64,000 bases of DNA from Streptomyces kurssanovii (GTDB taxonomy: Bacteria; Actinomycetota; Actinomycetes; Streptomycetales; Streptomycetaceae): assembly GCF_014649695.1 (NCBI RefSeq), contig NZ_BMTN01000013.1:1-64000 (forward strand). The letters are read 5' to 3'. This document shows, one piece after another, positions 48,051-58,375 of this stretch. The translations under genes were made by a program, and so were the position numbers. The notes beneath the pieces were generated by a model. The model ran no database searches and had not been told where the DNA came from. It worked only from the letters and a program-made list of their open reading frames with translations. Every line of letters starts with the position of its first letter. Position 1 is the first letter of the stretch.

Positions 48051-48490
48051 TCCGAGGCTTCGTCCTCGTCCTCGGGCTTGCGGTACGGGTCGGCCTCGCC
48101 GGCGTACGTGGCGCCGGAGGACACCTCCCGGACCTTGGCGTCCGAGGCGCGCGCCTTGTCGAGGAGGTCCTCGATCGTCTTGGCGTTCTCCGGGAGCGCG
48201 TCGGCCACGAAGGTGAGGGTCGGCGTGAACTTGGTCCCCGCCGCCGCGCCGACCGCCGAGCGCAGGATGCCCTTGGCGCTCTGCAGGCCCGCAGCGGCGC
48301 TGGCCCTGTCCTCGTCGTCGCCGTAGACCGTGTAGAAGACCGTGGCCTCCCGCAGGTCACCCGTGACGCGGGTGTCCGTGATGGTCACGTGCGAACCCAG
48401 GCGAGGGTCCTTGATGCCACGCTGCAGCTTCTCCGCGACCACCTCCCGGATGAGGTCTGCCAGCTTTTTCGCCCGCGCGTTGTCGGCCAC
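48047..48490 (-). CDS. rbfA: 30S ribosome-binding factor A
   Basis: A 147-residue KH-fold factor for 16S 5' maturation and cold adaptation. LADLIREVVAEKLQ and the VTITDTRVTGDL region match the family, with an acidic C-terminal extension as in actinobacteria. GTG 48490 with AAGGAGAC upstream. It follows the DUF503 gene by 27 bp. Confidence 0.95.
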   Translation of the reverse strand: MADNARAKKLADLIREVVAEKLQRGIKDPRLGSHVTITDTRVTGDLREATVFYTVYGDDEDRASAAAGLQSAKGILRSAVGAAAGTKFTPTLTFVADALPENAKTIEDLLDKARASDAKVREVSSGATYAGEADPYRKPEDEDEASE

Positions 48491-48517
48491 TGGTCCGTCT
48501 CCTTCTTTGCCTTGCAT

Positions 48518-48811
48518 TCAGTCTTCGTCGCTGTGGAGTCTGCGTCGTACCGACAGCAGCTCCACCTCCGGCCGGGCGGCGACGAGGCGCTCGCACCGGT
48601 CGAGTACGTCCGTGAGGTGCCCCGTGTCCCCGGACACCACGGCGAGGCCGATCTCGGCCCGCCGGTAGAGGTCCTGGCCGCTCACCTCCGCCGCGCTCAC
48701 CCCGTATTTCCGCTGGAGCTCGGCGACGATCGGTCGGACCAGGGAGCGCTTCTCCTTCAGCGACCGTACGTCGCCGAGAAGCAGATCGAAGGACAGTGTC
48801 CCCACATACAT
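48518..48811 (-). CDS. DUF503 protein
   Basis: A 97-residue protein of the DUF503 (YlxP-like) family (MYVGTLSFDLLLGDVRSLKEKR). It always accompanies rbfA and infB in Gram-positives and is proposed to act in ribosome biogenesis. ATG at 48811; ribosome-binding site is weak. It is separated from infB by a strong hairpin, so it may have its own promoter. Confidence 0.9.
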   Translation of the reverse strand: MYVGTLSFDLLLGDVRSLKEKRSLVRPIVAELQRKYGVSAAEVSGQDLYRRAEIGLAVVSGDTGHLTDVLDRCERLVAARPEVELLSVRRRLHSDED

Positions 48812-48935
48812 GTATGTCCGGATGTCCCGCCGGTCCGGGTTCGTCGTGCCGGGGGTCCGGGAGGATTCCCGCCGGACCGGCACGGTCGGGCCCCCGCCGT
48901 ACTTGGCAGGGACACCCAAACCGTACACGCAACGG

Positions 48936-48977
48936 CCGGGGCCGATCGACGGAAATATCTCCGCCGACCGGCCCCGG
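48936..48977 (-). terminator. Hairpin between infB and the DUF503 gene
   Basis: Outer 9-bp arms (48936-48944 with 48969-48977) extend inward to a nearly 18-bp stem with two A/C mismatches and a 6-nt loop (AATATC). It starts about 15 bp past the infB stop and could be a partial terminator or processing site. Confidence 0.7.
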
Positions 48978-48991
48978 ACGAGTGCCGTACG

Positions 48992-51900
48992 TCAGCCGCG
49001 CGGCTTCTCGCGCATCTCGTACGTCGCGATGACGTCGTCGACCTTGATGTCGTTGAAGTTTCCGAGGTTGATACCACCCTCGAAGCCTTCGCGGATCTCG
49101 GTGACGTCGTCCTTGAAGCGACGCAGACCAGAGATGGTGAGGTTCTCCGCGATGACCTTGCCATCGCGCAGCAACCGCGCCTTGGTGTTGCGCTTGACCT
49201 CGCCGGAGCGGACCAGCACACCGGCGATGTTGCCCAGCTTGGACGAGCGGAAGACCTCACGGATCTCCGCCGTGCCGAGCTCGACCTCTTCGTACTCCGG
49301 CTTGAGCATGCCCTTGAGGGCCGCCTCGATCTCCTCGATGGCCTGGTAGATCACCGAGTAGTAGCGGACGTCGACGCCCTCGCGCTCCGCCATCTGCGCC
49401 GCGCGGCCCGCAGCGCGGACGTTGAAGCCGATGACGATGGCGTCGGAGCCGGTCGCCAGGTCGATGTCCGACTCGGTGACCGCACCCACACCACGGTGCA
49501 GGACGCGGATGTCGACCTCTTCGCCGACGTCGAGCTGGAGCAGCGAGGACTCGAGAGCCTCCACCGAACCGGACGCGTCGCCCTTGATGATGAGGTTGAG
49601 TTCCTGCACCAGACCGGCCTTGAGGGCCTCGTCCAGGTTCTCCAACGAGAACCGGACTCCGCGCCGGGCGAAGTTGGCGTTGCGCTCACGCGCCGCGCGC
49701 TTCTCGGCGATCTGGCGGGCCGTGCGGTCCTCGTCGACGACGAGGAAGTTGTCGCCGGCGCCCGGGACGTTGGTGAGACCGAGGACGAGGACCGGAGTCG
49801 AGGGACCCGCCTCTTCCACGTTCTCGCCCTTGTCGTCGAGCATCGCGCGGACACGGCCGTACGCGTCGCCGACCACCATGGTGTCGCCGACCCGCAGGGT
49901 GCCTCGCTGGACCAGGACGGTCGCGACGGCGCCGCGGCCACGGTCCAGGTGGGACTCGATCGCGATGCCCTGCGCGTCCTGCTCCGGGTTGGCCCGCAGG
50001 TCGAGCGAGGCGTCCGCGGTGAGGACCACGGCCTCCAGCAGGCTCTCGATGTTGAGGCCCTGCTTGGCGGAGATGTCGACGAACATCGTGTCGCCGCCGT
50101 ACTCCTCGGCAACCAGACCGAACTCGGTGAGCTGACCGCGCACCTTGGTCGGGTCGGCACCCTCGACGTCGATCTTGTTGACCGCGACCACGACCGGCAC
50201 ACCGGCCGCCTTGGCGTGGTTCAGCGCCTCGATCGTCTGGGGCATCACACCGTCGTTGGCCGCCACCACGAGGATCGCGATGTCGGTCGACTTCGCACCA
50301 CGGGCACGCATGGCGGTGAACGCCTCGTGACCCGGGGTGTCGATGAAGGTGATGCGACGCTCTTCTTCGTTGACGACGGTCGCGACCTGGTAGGCACCGA
50401 TGTGCTGGGTGATGCCACCGGCCTCGCCCGCGACGACGTTCGTCTTGCGGATGGTGTCCAGCAGTCGGGTCTTACCGTGGTCGACGTGACCCATGACGGT
50501 CACGACCGGCGGACGCGCGACGAGGAACTCCTCGCCACCCTCGTCCTCACCGAACTCGATGTCGAAGGACTCGAGCAGCTCGCGGTCCTCCTCCTCCGGG
50601 CTGACGATCTCGAGGATGTAGTTCATCTCATCCGCGAGGAGCTTCAGCGTCTCGTCGGAGACGGACTGCGTGGCGGTGACCATCTCGCCGAGGTTCATCA
50701 TCACGGCCACGAGCGACGCCGGGTTGGCGTTGATCTTCTCCGCGAAGTCGGTGAGGGACGCACCGCGCGACAGGCGGACGGACTGTCCGTTGCCGCGAGG
50801 CAGCATCACGCCGCCGACCGACGGGGCCTGCATGGCCTCGTACTCCTGGCGCCTCTGCCGCTTCGACTTGCGACCACGACGCGCGGGACCGCCGGGACGA
50901 CCGAAGGCGCCCTGCGTGCCACCACGGCCACCCGGACCACCGGGACGACCACCGAAGCCGGGACGGCCACCGCCACCACCGGGACCACCCGGACGGCCGG
51001 CGAAACCGCCGCCACCACCGGGAGCACCGGGACGGCCGGCGAAACCGCCGCCACCACCGGGACGGCCGGCGAAACCGCCGCCACCACCGGGACGACCGCC
51101 GCCGCCACCGCCGGGACGACCGCCGCCACCACCGGGACCGCGACCGCCGCCACCGGGGCCGCCACCAGGACGGGGACCGGCAGCAGGACGCTGCGGCATC
51201 ATGCCGGGGTTCGGACGGTTACCGCCGGGCGCGCCACCGGGGCCACCGGCACGCGGGGCCTGGGGACGAGGCATACCGCCGGGGGTCGGACGGGCACCGC
51301 CCTGGCCCTGCGGACGCGGGGCGCCACCGGGGCCGCCCTGCGGACGCGGAGCGCCGGGACCGGCGCCGCCAGGTCCGCCGGGGCCGGGACGTGCGCCACC
51401 CGGACGGGGTGCCTGCGGACGCGCCATGCCGGTGGAGCCACCAGACGTGAACGGGTTGTTGCCCGGACGGGGACCGGCCGGACGGCCACCGGGGCGCGGG
51501 GCGCCCTGGCCGCCGGCGGGACGCGCCGGACGCTCGCCGCCACGGCCGCCGTCACGCTGACCGCCGTCACGCTGTCCGCCGGCCGGAGCCGGACGGGCAG
51601 GGCGCGGACCGGGGGTGGCACCCGCGGGACGCGGGGCCTGCGGTGCGGCGGGCTGGGCCGGAGCCGGGGCCGAGAACTCGGCAGCGGGCACCGGAGCCGC
51701 CGGGGCGGGCTTGGCCGGCGCGGGCTTGGGACCCGGTGTCGGACGCGGTCCCGGAGCCGGGGCCGCGGAGGAGGGGGTGCTGCTCGCCGGTGCCGGCTTG
51801 GGTGCCGGTGCGCCGGGCTTGGGGGCAGCGGAACGTCCCGCCTGCGCCGAGGGCGCGGCAGGCTTCGAAGGCGTCGCCTTGCGGGGCGCGCCAGGCTTCG

Positions 51901-52084
51901 CAGCGGACTTGCCGGCGTTGCCGCCGGGCCCCTGCAGTGCATCAGTCAGTTTGCGTACAACCGGCGCCTCGATCGTCGAGGACGCCGAACGGACGAATTC
52001 ACCGAGTTCTTGGAGCTTGGCCATGACGACCTTGCTCTCTACGCCGAACTCCTTGGCGAGTTCGTATACCCGGACCTTAGCCAC
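48992..52084 (-). CDS. infB: Translation initiation factor IF-2
   Basis: A 1,030-residue GTPase that places fMet-tRNA on the 30S subunit. The long N-terminus (about 60-430) is Pro/Gly/Arg-rich, as in actinobacteria, followed by the G domain with GHVDHGKT (about 530), DTPGHEAF and NKIDVEGA, and domains III-IV. The start is GTG 52084 with AAAAGGAG upstream. It is in the rimP-nusA-ylxR-infB order. The Gly-rich N-terminus is encoded by repetitive DNA at about 50,900-51,600. Confidence 0.97.
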   Translation of the reverse strand: MAKVRVYELAKEFGVESKVVMAKLQELGEFVRSASSTIEAPVVRKLTDALQGPGGNAGKSAAKPGAPRKATPSKPAAPSAQAGRSAAPKPGAPAPKPAPASSTPSSAAPAPGPRPTPGPKPAPAKPAPAAPVPAAEFSAPAPAQPAAPQAPRPAGATPGPRPARPAPAGGQRDGGQRDGGRGGERPARPAGGQGAPRPGGRPAGPRPGNNPFTSGGSTGMARPQAPRPGGARPGPGGPGGAGPGAPRPQGGPGGAPRPQGQGGARPTPGGMPRPQAPRAGGPGGAPGGNRPNPGMMPQRPAAGPRPGGGPGGGGRGPGGGGGRPGGGGGGRPGGGGGFAGRPGGGGGFAGRPGAPGGGGGFAGRPGGPGGGGGRPGFGGRPGGPGGRGGTQGAFGRPGGPARRGRKSKRQRRQEYEAMQAPSVGGVMLPRGNGQSVRLSRGASLTDFAEKINANPASLVAVMMNLGEMVTATQSVSDETLKLLADEMNYILEIVSPEEEDRELLESFDIEFGEDEGGEEFLVARPPVVTVMGHVDHGKTRLLDTIRKTNVVAGEAGGITQHIGAYQVATVVNEEERRITFIDTPGHEAFTAMRARGAKSTDIAILVVAANDGVMPQTIEALNHAKAAGVPVVVAVNKIDVEGADPTKVRGQLTEFGLVAEEYGGDTMFVDISAKQGLNIESLLEAVVLTADASLDLRANPEQDAQGIAIESHLDRGRGAVATVLVQRGTLRVGDTMVVGDAYGRVRAMLDDKGENVEEAGPSTPVLVLGLTNVPGAGDNFLVVDEDRTARQIAEKRAARERNANFARRGVRFSLENLDEALKAGLVQELNLIIKGDASGSVEALESSLLQLDVGEEVDIRVLHRGVGAVTESDIDLATGSDAIVIGFNVRAAGRAAQMAEREGVDVRYYSVIYQAIEEIEAALKGMLKPEYEEVELGTAEIREVFRSSKLGNIAGVLVRSGEVKRNTKARLLRDGKVIAENLTISGLRRFKDDVTEIREGFEGGINLGNFNDIKVDDVIATYEMREKPRG

Positions 52085-52097
52085 TTCGCTCCTTTTA

Positions 52098-52118
52098 GGT
52101 CCGGGTTACCGCCGGACC
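52098..52118 (-). promoter_or_regulatory. Leader hairpin before the infB ribosome-binding site
   Basis: A 7-bp stem (52098-52104 with 52112-52118, GGTCCGG) lies directly before AAAAGGAG. It could modulate infB translation. Confidence 0.35.
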
Positions 52119-52135
52119 GTCGCTACTTCATGGGC

Positions 52136-52168
52136 GTACTCATCGCGTACTCATCGAGTGCTCATCGC
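52136..52168 (-). repeat. Three tandem 11-bp repeats upstream of infB
   Basis: GTACTCATCGC, GTACTCATCGA and GTGCTCATCGC follow directly one after another. The array is within the ylxR-infB spacer and could be a protein-binding site or chance slippage. Confidence 0.6.
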
Positions 52169-52237
52169 AATCTCGACCTACTTCCAACTCGCGAGGTACC
52201 TGACCGCACGGGGGTATCCGTGCCGTACTTCTTTCTC

Positions 52238-52516
52238 TTACGGTGCTGCCTGCTCGACATACCGCCGCACTGCGGCGGTATCGAGCGGTCCCTGGGCCCG
52301 GAAGGCCCTCGGGAACGCCCTGCGGCGGACCGCCAGGTCGAAACAGACCGAGGCGGGGTGCACGTACGCACCCCGGCCGGGCAGCGTACCGCGATCATCG
52401 GGGACGCACTCGCCCTCGATCACCACGATCCGCAGCAGATCGCTCTTGGCCGCTCGCTCCCGGCATCCCACACAGGTTCGCTCAGGGCACACGCGGGCAT
52501 GCGTCCGGCCAGACAC
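52238..52516 (-). CDS. ylxR: YlxR (DUF448) RNA-binding protein
   Basis: A 92-residue protein with PERTCVGCRERAAKSDLLRIV and GRGAYVHP, the YlxR signature. It accompanies nusA-infB in Gram-positives; some members bind RNase P RNA or nucleoid. The gap after nusA is 130 bp. Confidence 0.92.
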   Translation of the reverse strand: MSGRTHARVCPERTCVGCRERAAKSDLLRIVVIEGECVPDDRGTLPGRGAYVHPASVCFDLAVRRRAFPRAFRAQGPLDTAAVRRYVEQAAP

Positions 52517-52646
52517 GGTTAAGTCTACCTCCCCGCACCGACCTCACCCCTTGGGGGCAAAAATCGAACGGTTGTTGTCCTGATCCTTGTGAGATCTTGG
52601 TCGGCGCCCGTCACCACCGCAACGGGATTCGGCCCCTGCCCATTCC

Positions 52647-53642
52647 TCAGCCCTGGTCGGGGCTCTGCTCGGTGTCGGGCCGGATGTCGATGCGCCAGCC
52701 GGTGAGGCGGGCGGCCAGGCGGGCGTTCTGACCCTCCTTGCCGATCGCCAGCGACAGCTGGTAGTCGGGGACCGTCACCCGGGCGGAGCGGGCGCCGAGG
52801 TCGACGACCTCCACCTTGCTGACCCGGGCGGGCGACAGGGCGTTCGCCACCATCTCCGCCGGATCGTCGGACCAGTCCACGATGTCGATCTTCTCGCCGT
52901 GCAGCTCGGCCATGACATTACGCACACGGCTGCCCATCGGGCCGATGCAGGCGCCCTTGGGATTCAGGCCGGAGCGGGTCGAGCGAACGGCGATCTTGGT
53001 GCGGTGGCCGGCCTCGCGGGCGATCGCGGCGATCTCCACACTGCCGTCGGCGATCTCCGGAACCTCCAGCGCGAAGAGCTTCTTCACCAGGTTCGGGTGG
53101 GTGCGGGACAGGGTGACGGAGGGACCGCGCACACCCCTGGCCACACGCACCACGTAGGTGCGCAGCCGCAGACCGTGCGTGTACTCCTCGCCGGGGACCT
53201 GCTCCTGCACCGGCAGGATCGCCTCCAGCTTGTCGTCCAGCCTCACCAGGACGTTCTTGGGGTCCTTGCCCTGCTGGACCATGCCCGCCACGATGTCGCC
53301 CTCACGGCGGGCGTACTCGCCGAAGGTGACGTCGTTCTCCGCGTCACGCAGCCGCTGCTGGATGACCTGGCGGGCCGTGGTGGCGGCGATCCGGCCGAAG
53401 TCGGAGGGAGTGTCGTCGAACTCCTTCGGCTCCTGCCCCTCCTCCAGATCGGACGGGTCCTCCTTGGCCCACACGGTCACGTGGCCGGTGTTCCGGTCCA
53501 GCACCACACGGGCGTGGCGGCGACTGCCCTCGGTGCGGTGGTACGCGATGAGGAGGGCCGACTCGATGGCCTCGACCAGCAGGTCGAAGGCGATCTCCTT
53601 CTCCTGGGCCAGGCCCTTCAGGAGCTTCACGTCGATGTCCAC
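52647..53642 (-). CDS. nusA: Transcription termination/antitermination factor NusA
   Basis: A 331-residue protein that binds RNA polymerase and RNA. It shows the N-terminal polymerase-binding domain, an S1 domain ([16 protein letters not shown]), and two KH domains with [13 protein letters not shown] and [13 protein letters not shown]. The C-terminal acidic repeats of E. coli NusA are absent, as in other actinobacteria. The start ATG 53642 lies 2 bp after the rimP stop. Confidence 0.97.
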   Translation of the reverse strand: MDIDVKLLKGLAQEKEIAFDLLVEAIESALLIAYHRTEGSRRHARVVLDRNTGHVTVWAKEDPSDLEEGQEPKEFDDTPSDFGRIAATTARQVIQQRLRDAENDVTFGEYARREGDIVAGMVQQGKDPKNVLVRLDDKLEAILPVQEQVPGEEYTHGLRLRTYVVRVARGVRGPSVTLSRTHPNLVKKLFALEVPEIADGSVEIAAIAREAGHRTKIAVRSTRSGLNPKGACIGPMGSRVRNVMAELHGEKIDIVDWSDDPAEMVANALSPARVSKVEVVDLGARSARVTVPDYQLSLAIGKEGQNARLAARLTGWRIDIRPDTEQSPDQG

Positions 53643-53644
53643 GG

Positions 53645-54142
53645 CTACGCCTCCTCTTCCTTCTTGTCCTTGCGGTTGAACTCGAGCTCCACGCGGGCCT
53701 TCACGATGTCGTCGAAGGCCACCCGGCGGGCGGTGGGCTTGCGCCCCTTCACACCGGGCACCTCGAGGTCGAGTCCCTCGTCGTCCACGGTCAGGAGGCG
53801 GGCCACCAGGTCCCCGCCCTCCTTCAGCTGCAGCTTCACCAGGCGGCCGGTGGCGCGCACGAAATGGCGGCGCTCGGTCAGCGGGCGGTCGGCGCCGGGA
53901 GAACTGACTTCGAGGACGTACTCGCCCTCGCCCATCGCGTCCGTCTCGTCGAGCTTCTCGGAGATGGCGCGGCTCAGCTCGGCACAGGCGTCCAGTTCCA
54001 CGCCCTCGTCGGAATCGACGATGATCCTCAGCATGCGGCGCCGGCCCGCCCGGGAGACCTCGATCTCTTCCAGATCCAGCTCCGCGGCGCTGACGAGCGG
54101 CTCAAGCAGCCCGCGCAGCCTCTCGCTCTGGGTGGTGCTCAT
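53645..54142 (-). CDS. rimP: Ribosome maturation factor
   Basis: A 165-residue factor for 30S assembly. [14 protein letters not shown] and [14 protein letters not shown] motifs match RimP, with a basic-acidic C-terminal tail ([10 protein letters not shown]). ATG 54142. It heads the minus-strand operon with nusA; a divergent lipoprotein gene starts 153 bp away. Confidence 0.95.
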   Translation of the reverse strand: MSTTQSERLRGLLEPLVSAAELDLEEIEVSRAGRRRMLRIIVDSDEGVELDACAELSRAISEKLDETDAMGEGEYVLEVSSPGADRPLTERRHFVRATGRLVKLQLKEGGDLVARLLTVDDEGLDLEVPGVKGRKPTARRVAFDDIVKARVELEFNRKDKKEEEA

Positions 54143-54294
54143 CCGGGTGACTCCTCGGCCGCGTGTGCTGTTGTGGGATCGTCGCGTGTCGAAGAAAGGG
54201 TATCCGGTCGCGGGGGGTGTTGCCGTCCACCCGCCCGGGAGCCGCAGGTACGCTCGCCTGCGGCGATGATCACTGCGAGCCCGAGGAGACACGC

Positions 54295-54861
54295 GTGGGG
54301 CGCACGGGGACGACACGCAGACGTGCGCTGTCGGCGACGGGGGCGGTTGCCGCCGGCATGTTGACGGGCTGTTCGAGTGACTCCCCGGGGACGCGGCGCC
54401 CGTCCGGCCGGTCCGCCGACCCGGCTCACGCGCAGGCCGCGCTGCGGGCACGGCTCGCGGCCGCGAGCACGGCGCTCGGCGACGAGTACGACGCCGTCAT
54501 CGCCCGCCACCCGGAGCTCACCGAACGGCTGACACCGCTGCGTGCCGCGGTCTCCGCGCACGCTGTGGCGCTCGCCGGCGGCCGGCCAGGACAGACGTCC
54601 GCCGCTCCCTCGCCGTCCGTCACGCCGTCCGTCACGCCGTCCACCTCTGCGCCGGTCATGCCGTCGGCCACCGCGGTCGGCGCCGTCCCGGAGGACCCCG
54701 CTGACGCGCTCAAGGCGCTGGCCGCGGCGGAGCGCCGCACCTCGGACAGCAACACGGCCGCCCTCGCCGACGCGGAACCGGAGCTCGCCCGCCTGCTGGC
54801 GTCCGTCGCCGCGGCCGGCGCCGCGCATGCGTACCTGCTGACGAAGGGGGACCCGCGTTGA
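54295..54861 (+). CDS. Lipoprotein
   Basis: A 188-residue secreted lipoprotein: basic N-terminus (TTRRRALS), hydrophobic core and lipobox LTGC near residue 26, followed by a helical, Ala-rich domain and a Ser/Thr/Pro-rich linker. GTG 54295 has GAGGAG upstream. Its stop overlaps the TTG start of the ferritin-like gene. No catalytic motif is visible; function unknown. Confidence 0.88.
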   Translation: MGRTGTTRRRALSATGAVAAGMLTGCSSDSPGTRRPSGRSADPAHAQAALRARLAAASTALGDEYDAVIARHPELTERLTPLRAAVSAHAVALAGGRPGQTSAAPSPSVTPSVTPSTSAPVMPSATAVGAVPEDPADALKALAAAERRTSDSNTAALADAEPELARLLASVAAAGAAHAYLLTKGDPR

Positions 54862-55313
54862 CCACGGTGGACGCCCGGGGCGACACGGCGCGCGAGCTCG
54901 ACGCCCTCCAGGCCGCGCTCGCGGCGGAACACGCCGCCGTCTACGGATACGGAGTGGTCGGCGGCCGGGTCGGCGAGGACCGCGAGAACGAGGCCGCAGC
55001 CGCCCACGCCGCGCACCGGTCACGGCGGGACTCGCTGGCACGGAGCGTGCGCGACCTCGGCGGAAAGCCCGCGGCGGCCGCCGCAGGCTACGCCCTGCCT
55101 TTCCCCGTGCCGGACGCCGGGGCCGCGATACGGCTCGCCGCCGTCCTGGAGGAACGGGTGGCGGCCGTCTACTCCGACCTGGTACGGGCCGCGGAAGGTC
55201 AGCTGCGGCTGGAGGCCGCCGGCGCGCTGCGCGAAGCGGCGGTCCGCGCGGTGCGCTGGCGCGGCAGCGGCGTAGCCTTTCCTGGGCTCGCCGAGCGGGC
55301 CGGCCGGAACTGA
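54858..55313 (+). CDS. Ferritin-like DUF4439 protein
   Basis: A 151-residue helical protein of the ferritin-like DUF4439 family (LQAALAAEHAAVYGYGVVG and LEERVAAVYSDLV). Start TTG 54858 overlaps the lipoprotein stop by 4 bp, implying translational coupling. Whether it binds metal is uncertain; conserved Glu/His occur in the first helix (AAEHAAVYGYG). Function unknown. Confidence 0.88.
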   Translation: MTTVDARGDTARELDALQAALAAEHAAVYGYGVVGGRVGEDRENEAAAAHAAHRSRRDSLARSVRDLGGKPAAAAAGYALPFPVPDAGAAIRLAAVLEERVAAVYSDLVRAAEGQLRLEAAGALREAAVRAVRWRGSGVAFPGLAERAGRN

Positions 55314-55334
55314 CGGGGAAGGAACAACGGGCGC

Positions 55335-56198
55335 ATGGCTTTCGAACCCCCGCAGCGGCTGGTCCGGGCACTCGGCGAGGACGACGCGTGGCTGTCGCGA
55401 CTGCCAGGAACGGTCCAGGAGACCGTGGACCGGCGGAAGCTGGACGTGGAGCGGACCGTGGTGCCGGGCGGCCGGAGCAGCCTGCTCCTTCTCGTACGGC
55501 AGCCGGACGGCACGCCTGCCGCGCTGAAGCTGGCTCCCCCGTCCGCGGCCCCCGGGCCAGAGGCGATCGCGCTGGAGCAGTGGAACGGCTGGGGCGCGGT
55601 ACGGCTGCTGGACGCCGCCGACGGCGAACTCCTGCTGGAGCGGCTGCACCCCGAGGTCTCGCTCCGCTCGCTCCCCGAGGCCAAGGCGCTGCTGGAGGCG
55701 GCGGGCACGGTGCGACGGCTGTGGGTCGAGCCGCCGGCCGGCCACGCCTTCGAATCGGTGGCGGACCGCACGGCACGGCAGGCGGCGACGATGCGGAGCT
55801 CCGCGGAACCGCTCGTCGCGGCCGCGCTGGGGGCCCGTGACGAACTGGTCGCGGCGGCGCCGGAAGAGGTGCTGCTGCACGGCAACTTCCGCCAGGGGAA
55901 GGTGCTTTCCGGCGACCGCACGCCGTGGCTGGCGGTCGGACCCGAGCCCTTGGTCGGCGAACGCGCCTACGACCTGGCCCGCCTCGCCCGCGACCGGGTC
56001 GAGGACCTCGTCGCGTCCTCCGCGGGCGCGTCGGCGGCCCGCCGCAGGCTGAACCGCCTCGCGGACTCGCTCGAGGTCGACCGCGACCGGCTGCGGGGCT
56101 GGACGCTGTTCCGCGCGGTGGAGTCGGGCTTGCGGGCGGTGGCCGCCGGGCGACGCGCGGAGGGCGAACTGGCGCTGGAGTTCGCGGGCTGGCTGTAG
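55335..56198 (+). CDS. Aminoglycoside-phosphotransferase-fold protein, degenerate active site
   Basis: A 287-residue protein with the fold pattern of APH(6)-type kinases: N-lobe with ALKLAPP lysine, and LLHGNFRQGKVL where HGDLHxxN is expected, followed by VGERAYDLA. The catalytic Asp is Asn and the metal-ligand Asn is Lys, suggesting loss of activity. It may act as a binding protein. ATG 55335 has GGAAGGA upstream. It follows the ferritin-like gene by 21 bp. Confidence 0.85.
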   Translation: MAFEPPQRLVRALGEDDAWLSRLPGTVQETVDRRKLDVERTVVPGGRSSLLLLVRQPDGTPAALKLAPPSAAPGPEAIALEQWNGWGAVRLLDAADGELLLERLHPEVSLRSLPEAKALLEAAGTVRRLWVEPPAGHAFESVADRTARQAATMRSSAEPLVAAALGARDELVAAAPEEVLLHGNFRQGKVLSGDRTPWLAVGPEPLVGERAYDLARLARDRVEDLVASSAGASAARRRLNRLADSLEVDRDRLRGWTLFRAVESGLRAVAAGRRAEGELALEFAGWL

Positions 56199-56615
56199 CC
56201 GCGGCTGCGCGGGGCGTTTCCCCTCCCCGCCCTTTCCCGAACCGGGCTCCGCCCGGACCCGTCACCGCGCTTTGCGCGGTGTTTCGGGGGCTCCTCCCCC
56301 TACGCCTGGCGGCGTGGGGGGACCCCACCAGGCACCCGCGCCTCAATCTCCCCCTACGCCCTGGCGGGCGTGGGAGGGACCCCCAGCGAGGATGGAGTGG
56401 CCTGCGCCGTCGGCGAGGCTGATTTCGCGCAGCGAAAGCCGGCCCGCCTGGGGGCACCTCCCACGGCCGCCCCCTACGGGGAGTTTGAGGACACCGCGCG
56501 AAGCGCGGTACGCCGCCCGCAGGGCGGTACGGGGTCCGGGGCTTGCCCCGGTTCGGGAAGGGGCGGGGAGGGGCGGGGAGGGGAAACGCTCCGCGCAGCG
56601 GCCCCCACCTACGCA
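56199..56615. repeat. Intergenic inverted-repeat block
   Basis: This 417-bp spacer has no gene. Positions 56213-56260 and about 56535-56592 are inverted copies (TTTCCCCTCCCCGCCC with GGGCGGGGAGGGGAAA and TTCGGG/CCCGAA). The interior carries further GC-rich hairpins such as CGCGCTTTGCGCGG and CGCGAAGCGCGG. It resembles repetitive intergenic DNA found in many Streptomyces genomes and may act as a terminator between convergent genes. Confidence 0.7.
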
Positions 56616-58310
56616 CTACCCCCGCAGCCGCGCCACCGCGTCCGCCACCGTGAGCTCCTCCCGCTCCCCTGTCCGGCGGTCCTTCAGCTCCAGGACGCCC
56701 TCGGCCGAGCGGCGGCCGGCCACCAGGATTTTGGGGACGCCGATCAGCTCCGCGTCCGTGAACTTCACGCCCGGTGAGACGCCCGCACGGTCGTCGACCA
56801 GGACCCGCAGGCCCGCCGCGCCGAGCTGCTCGGCGACGTCGAGGGCGAGCTCGGTCTGCAGGGCCTTGCCCGCGGCGACCACATGGACGTCGGCCGGGGC
56901 GATCTCGCGGGGCCAGCACAGTCCCTGCTCGTCGGCGGTCTGCTCGGCGAGCGCGGCCACCGCGCGCGAGACGCCGACACCGTACGAACCCATCGTCACG
57001 CGGACGGGCTTGCCGTTCTGGCCGAGCACGTCGAGCTGGAAGGCGTCCGCGTACTTGCGGCCGAGCTGGAAGATGTGGCCGATCTCGATCGCGCGGTCGA
57101 GCTTGAGGCCGGTGCCGCACGAGGGGCACGGGTCGCCGTCCTCGACGACCACGACGTCGAGGTAGTCGTCGACCTCGAAGTCCCGGCCGGCGACGACGTT
57201 CTTCGCGTGGAAGCCCGCCCGGTTGGCGCCGGTGATCCACGCGGTGCCGGGGGCGACGCGCGGGTCGGCGATGTAGCGGACCTTCTCGAGGCCCTGCGGG
57301 CCGACGTAGCCGCGGACCAGGTCCGGGCGGTCCACGAAGTCCTCCGCGGTGACCAGCTCGACCTCCGCGGGGGCCAGGTGGTCGCCCAGCTTGCCGAGGT
57401 CGACCTCGCGGTTGCCGGGAACGCCGACCGCGACGATCTCGCCGTCGACCTTGACCAGCAGGTTCTTCAAGGTCGCGGACGCCGGGACGCCCAGGTGGTC
57501 GGCGAGGGTCTCGATGGTCGGGGTGTCGGGGGTGTCCAGTTCCTCGACCGGGCCGTGCGCGGCGCCCTCGACCGGCGCGAGCGCGAAGGTGACGGCCTCG
57601 GTGTTGGCCGCGTAGTCGCAGGACGGGCAGTACACGAAGGTGTCCTCGCCGGCGGGAGCCGGCGCCAGGAATTCCTCGGAGGCGGAGCCGCCCATCGCGC
57701 CCGACACCGCGGAGACGATCTTGTGCTTGAGGCCGAGGCGTTCGAAGATCCGGACGTACGCCTCGCGGTGCAGGGCGTAGGAGCGGGCGAGGCCCTCGTC
57801 GGAGGTGTCGAAGGAGTACGAGTCCTTCATCTGGAACTCGCGGCCGCGCAGGATGCCCGAGCGGGGACGCGCCTCGTCGCGGTACTTCGTCTGGATCTGG
57901 TAGAGGATCACCGGCAGGTCCTTGTAGGACGTGCACTGGTCCTTGACGAGCTGGGTGAAGATCTCTTCGTGGGTCGGGCCGAGGAGGTAGTCGGCGCCCT
58001 TGCGGTCCTTGAGGCGGAACAGCTCCGCGCCGTACTCCTCCCAGCGGCCCGTCGCCTCGTAGGGCTCCTTGGGCAGCAGCGCCGGCAGCAGGACCTCCTG
58101 CGCGCCGATGGCGTCCATCTCCTCGCGTACGACGCGGGTGACGTTCTCCAGGACGCGCTTGCCGAGCGGCAGCCAGGACCAGATGCCCGCGGCGTTGCGG
58201 CGGACGTAACCGGCGCGCACGAGGAGCTTGTGGCTGAGCGTCTCTGCGTCCGCCGGGTCGTCGCGCAGTGTCTTGACCATCAGACGGGACATGCGCTGGA
58301 CCTGGGCCAT
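56616..58310 (-). CDS. proS: Prolyl-tRNA synthetase
   Basis: A 564-residue bacterial-type (ProS type 1) class II synthetase. The catalytic core ([32 protein letters not shown]) is interrupted by a YbaK-like editing domain (about 230-390), followed by the anticodon-binding C-terminus. ATG 58310 (MAQVQRMSR) has AGGAGTTC upstream. It lies 65 bp downstream of the GNAT gene. Confidence 0.96.
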   Translation of the reverse strand: MAQVQRMSRLMVKTLRDDPADAETLSHKLLVRAGYVRRNAAGIWSWLPLGKRVLENVTRVVREEMDAIGAQEVLLPALLPKEPYEATGRWEEYGAELFRLKDRKGADYLLGPTHEEIFTQLVKDQCTSYKDLPVILYQIQTKYRDEARPRSGILRGREFQMKDSYSFDTSDEGLARSYALHREAYVRIFERLGLKHKIVSAVSGAMGGSASEEFLAPAPAGEDTFVYCPSCDYAANTEAVTFALAPVEGAAHGPVEELDTPDTPTIETLADHLGVPASATLKNLLVKVDGEIVAVGVPGNREVDLGKLGDHLAPAEVELVTAEDFVDRPDLVRGYVGPQGLEKVRYIADPRVAPGTAWITGANRAGFHAKNVVAGRDFEVDDYLDVVVVEDGDPCPSCGTGLKLDRAIEIGHIFQLGRKYADAFQLDVLGQNGKPVRVTMGSYGVGVSRAVAALAEQTADEQGLCWPREIAPADVHVVAAGKALQTELALDVAEQLGAAGLRVLVDDRAGVSPGVKFTDAELIGVPKILVAGRRSAEGVLELKDRRTGEREELTVADAVARLRG

Positions 58311-58375
58311 GGTGAACTCCTGCTCGGAACGTGTGATGTGCAGGAGGTTAGCCGGGGCGCGGCCGCAGGCGGAAA

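Noticed and set aside
50900-51620. Repetitive array resembling a CRISPR
   Set aside because: It encodes the Gly/Arg/Pro-rich IF-2 N-terminus; repeats are irregular and in frame.
48389-52522. 1,377-codon open frame antisense to infB
   Set aside because: Composition is shadow-like (Thr/Arg/Gly tracts) and infB is certain.
54139-57936. 1,265-codon minus-strand frame across several genes
   Set aside because: Overlaps the lipoprotein, ferritin-like, phosphotransferase-fold and proS genes; composition is Arg/Pro/Ala shadow.
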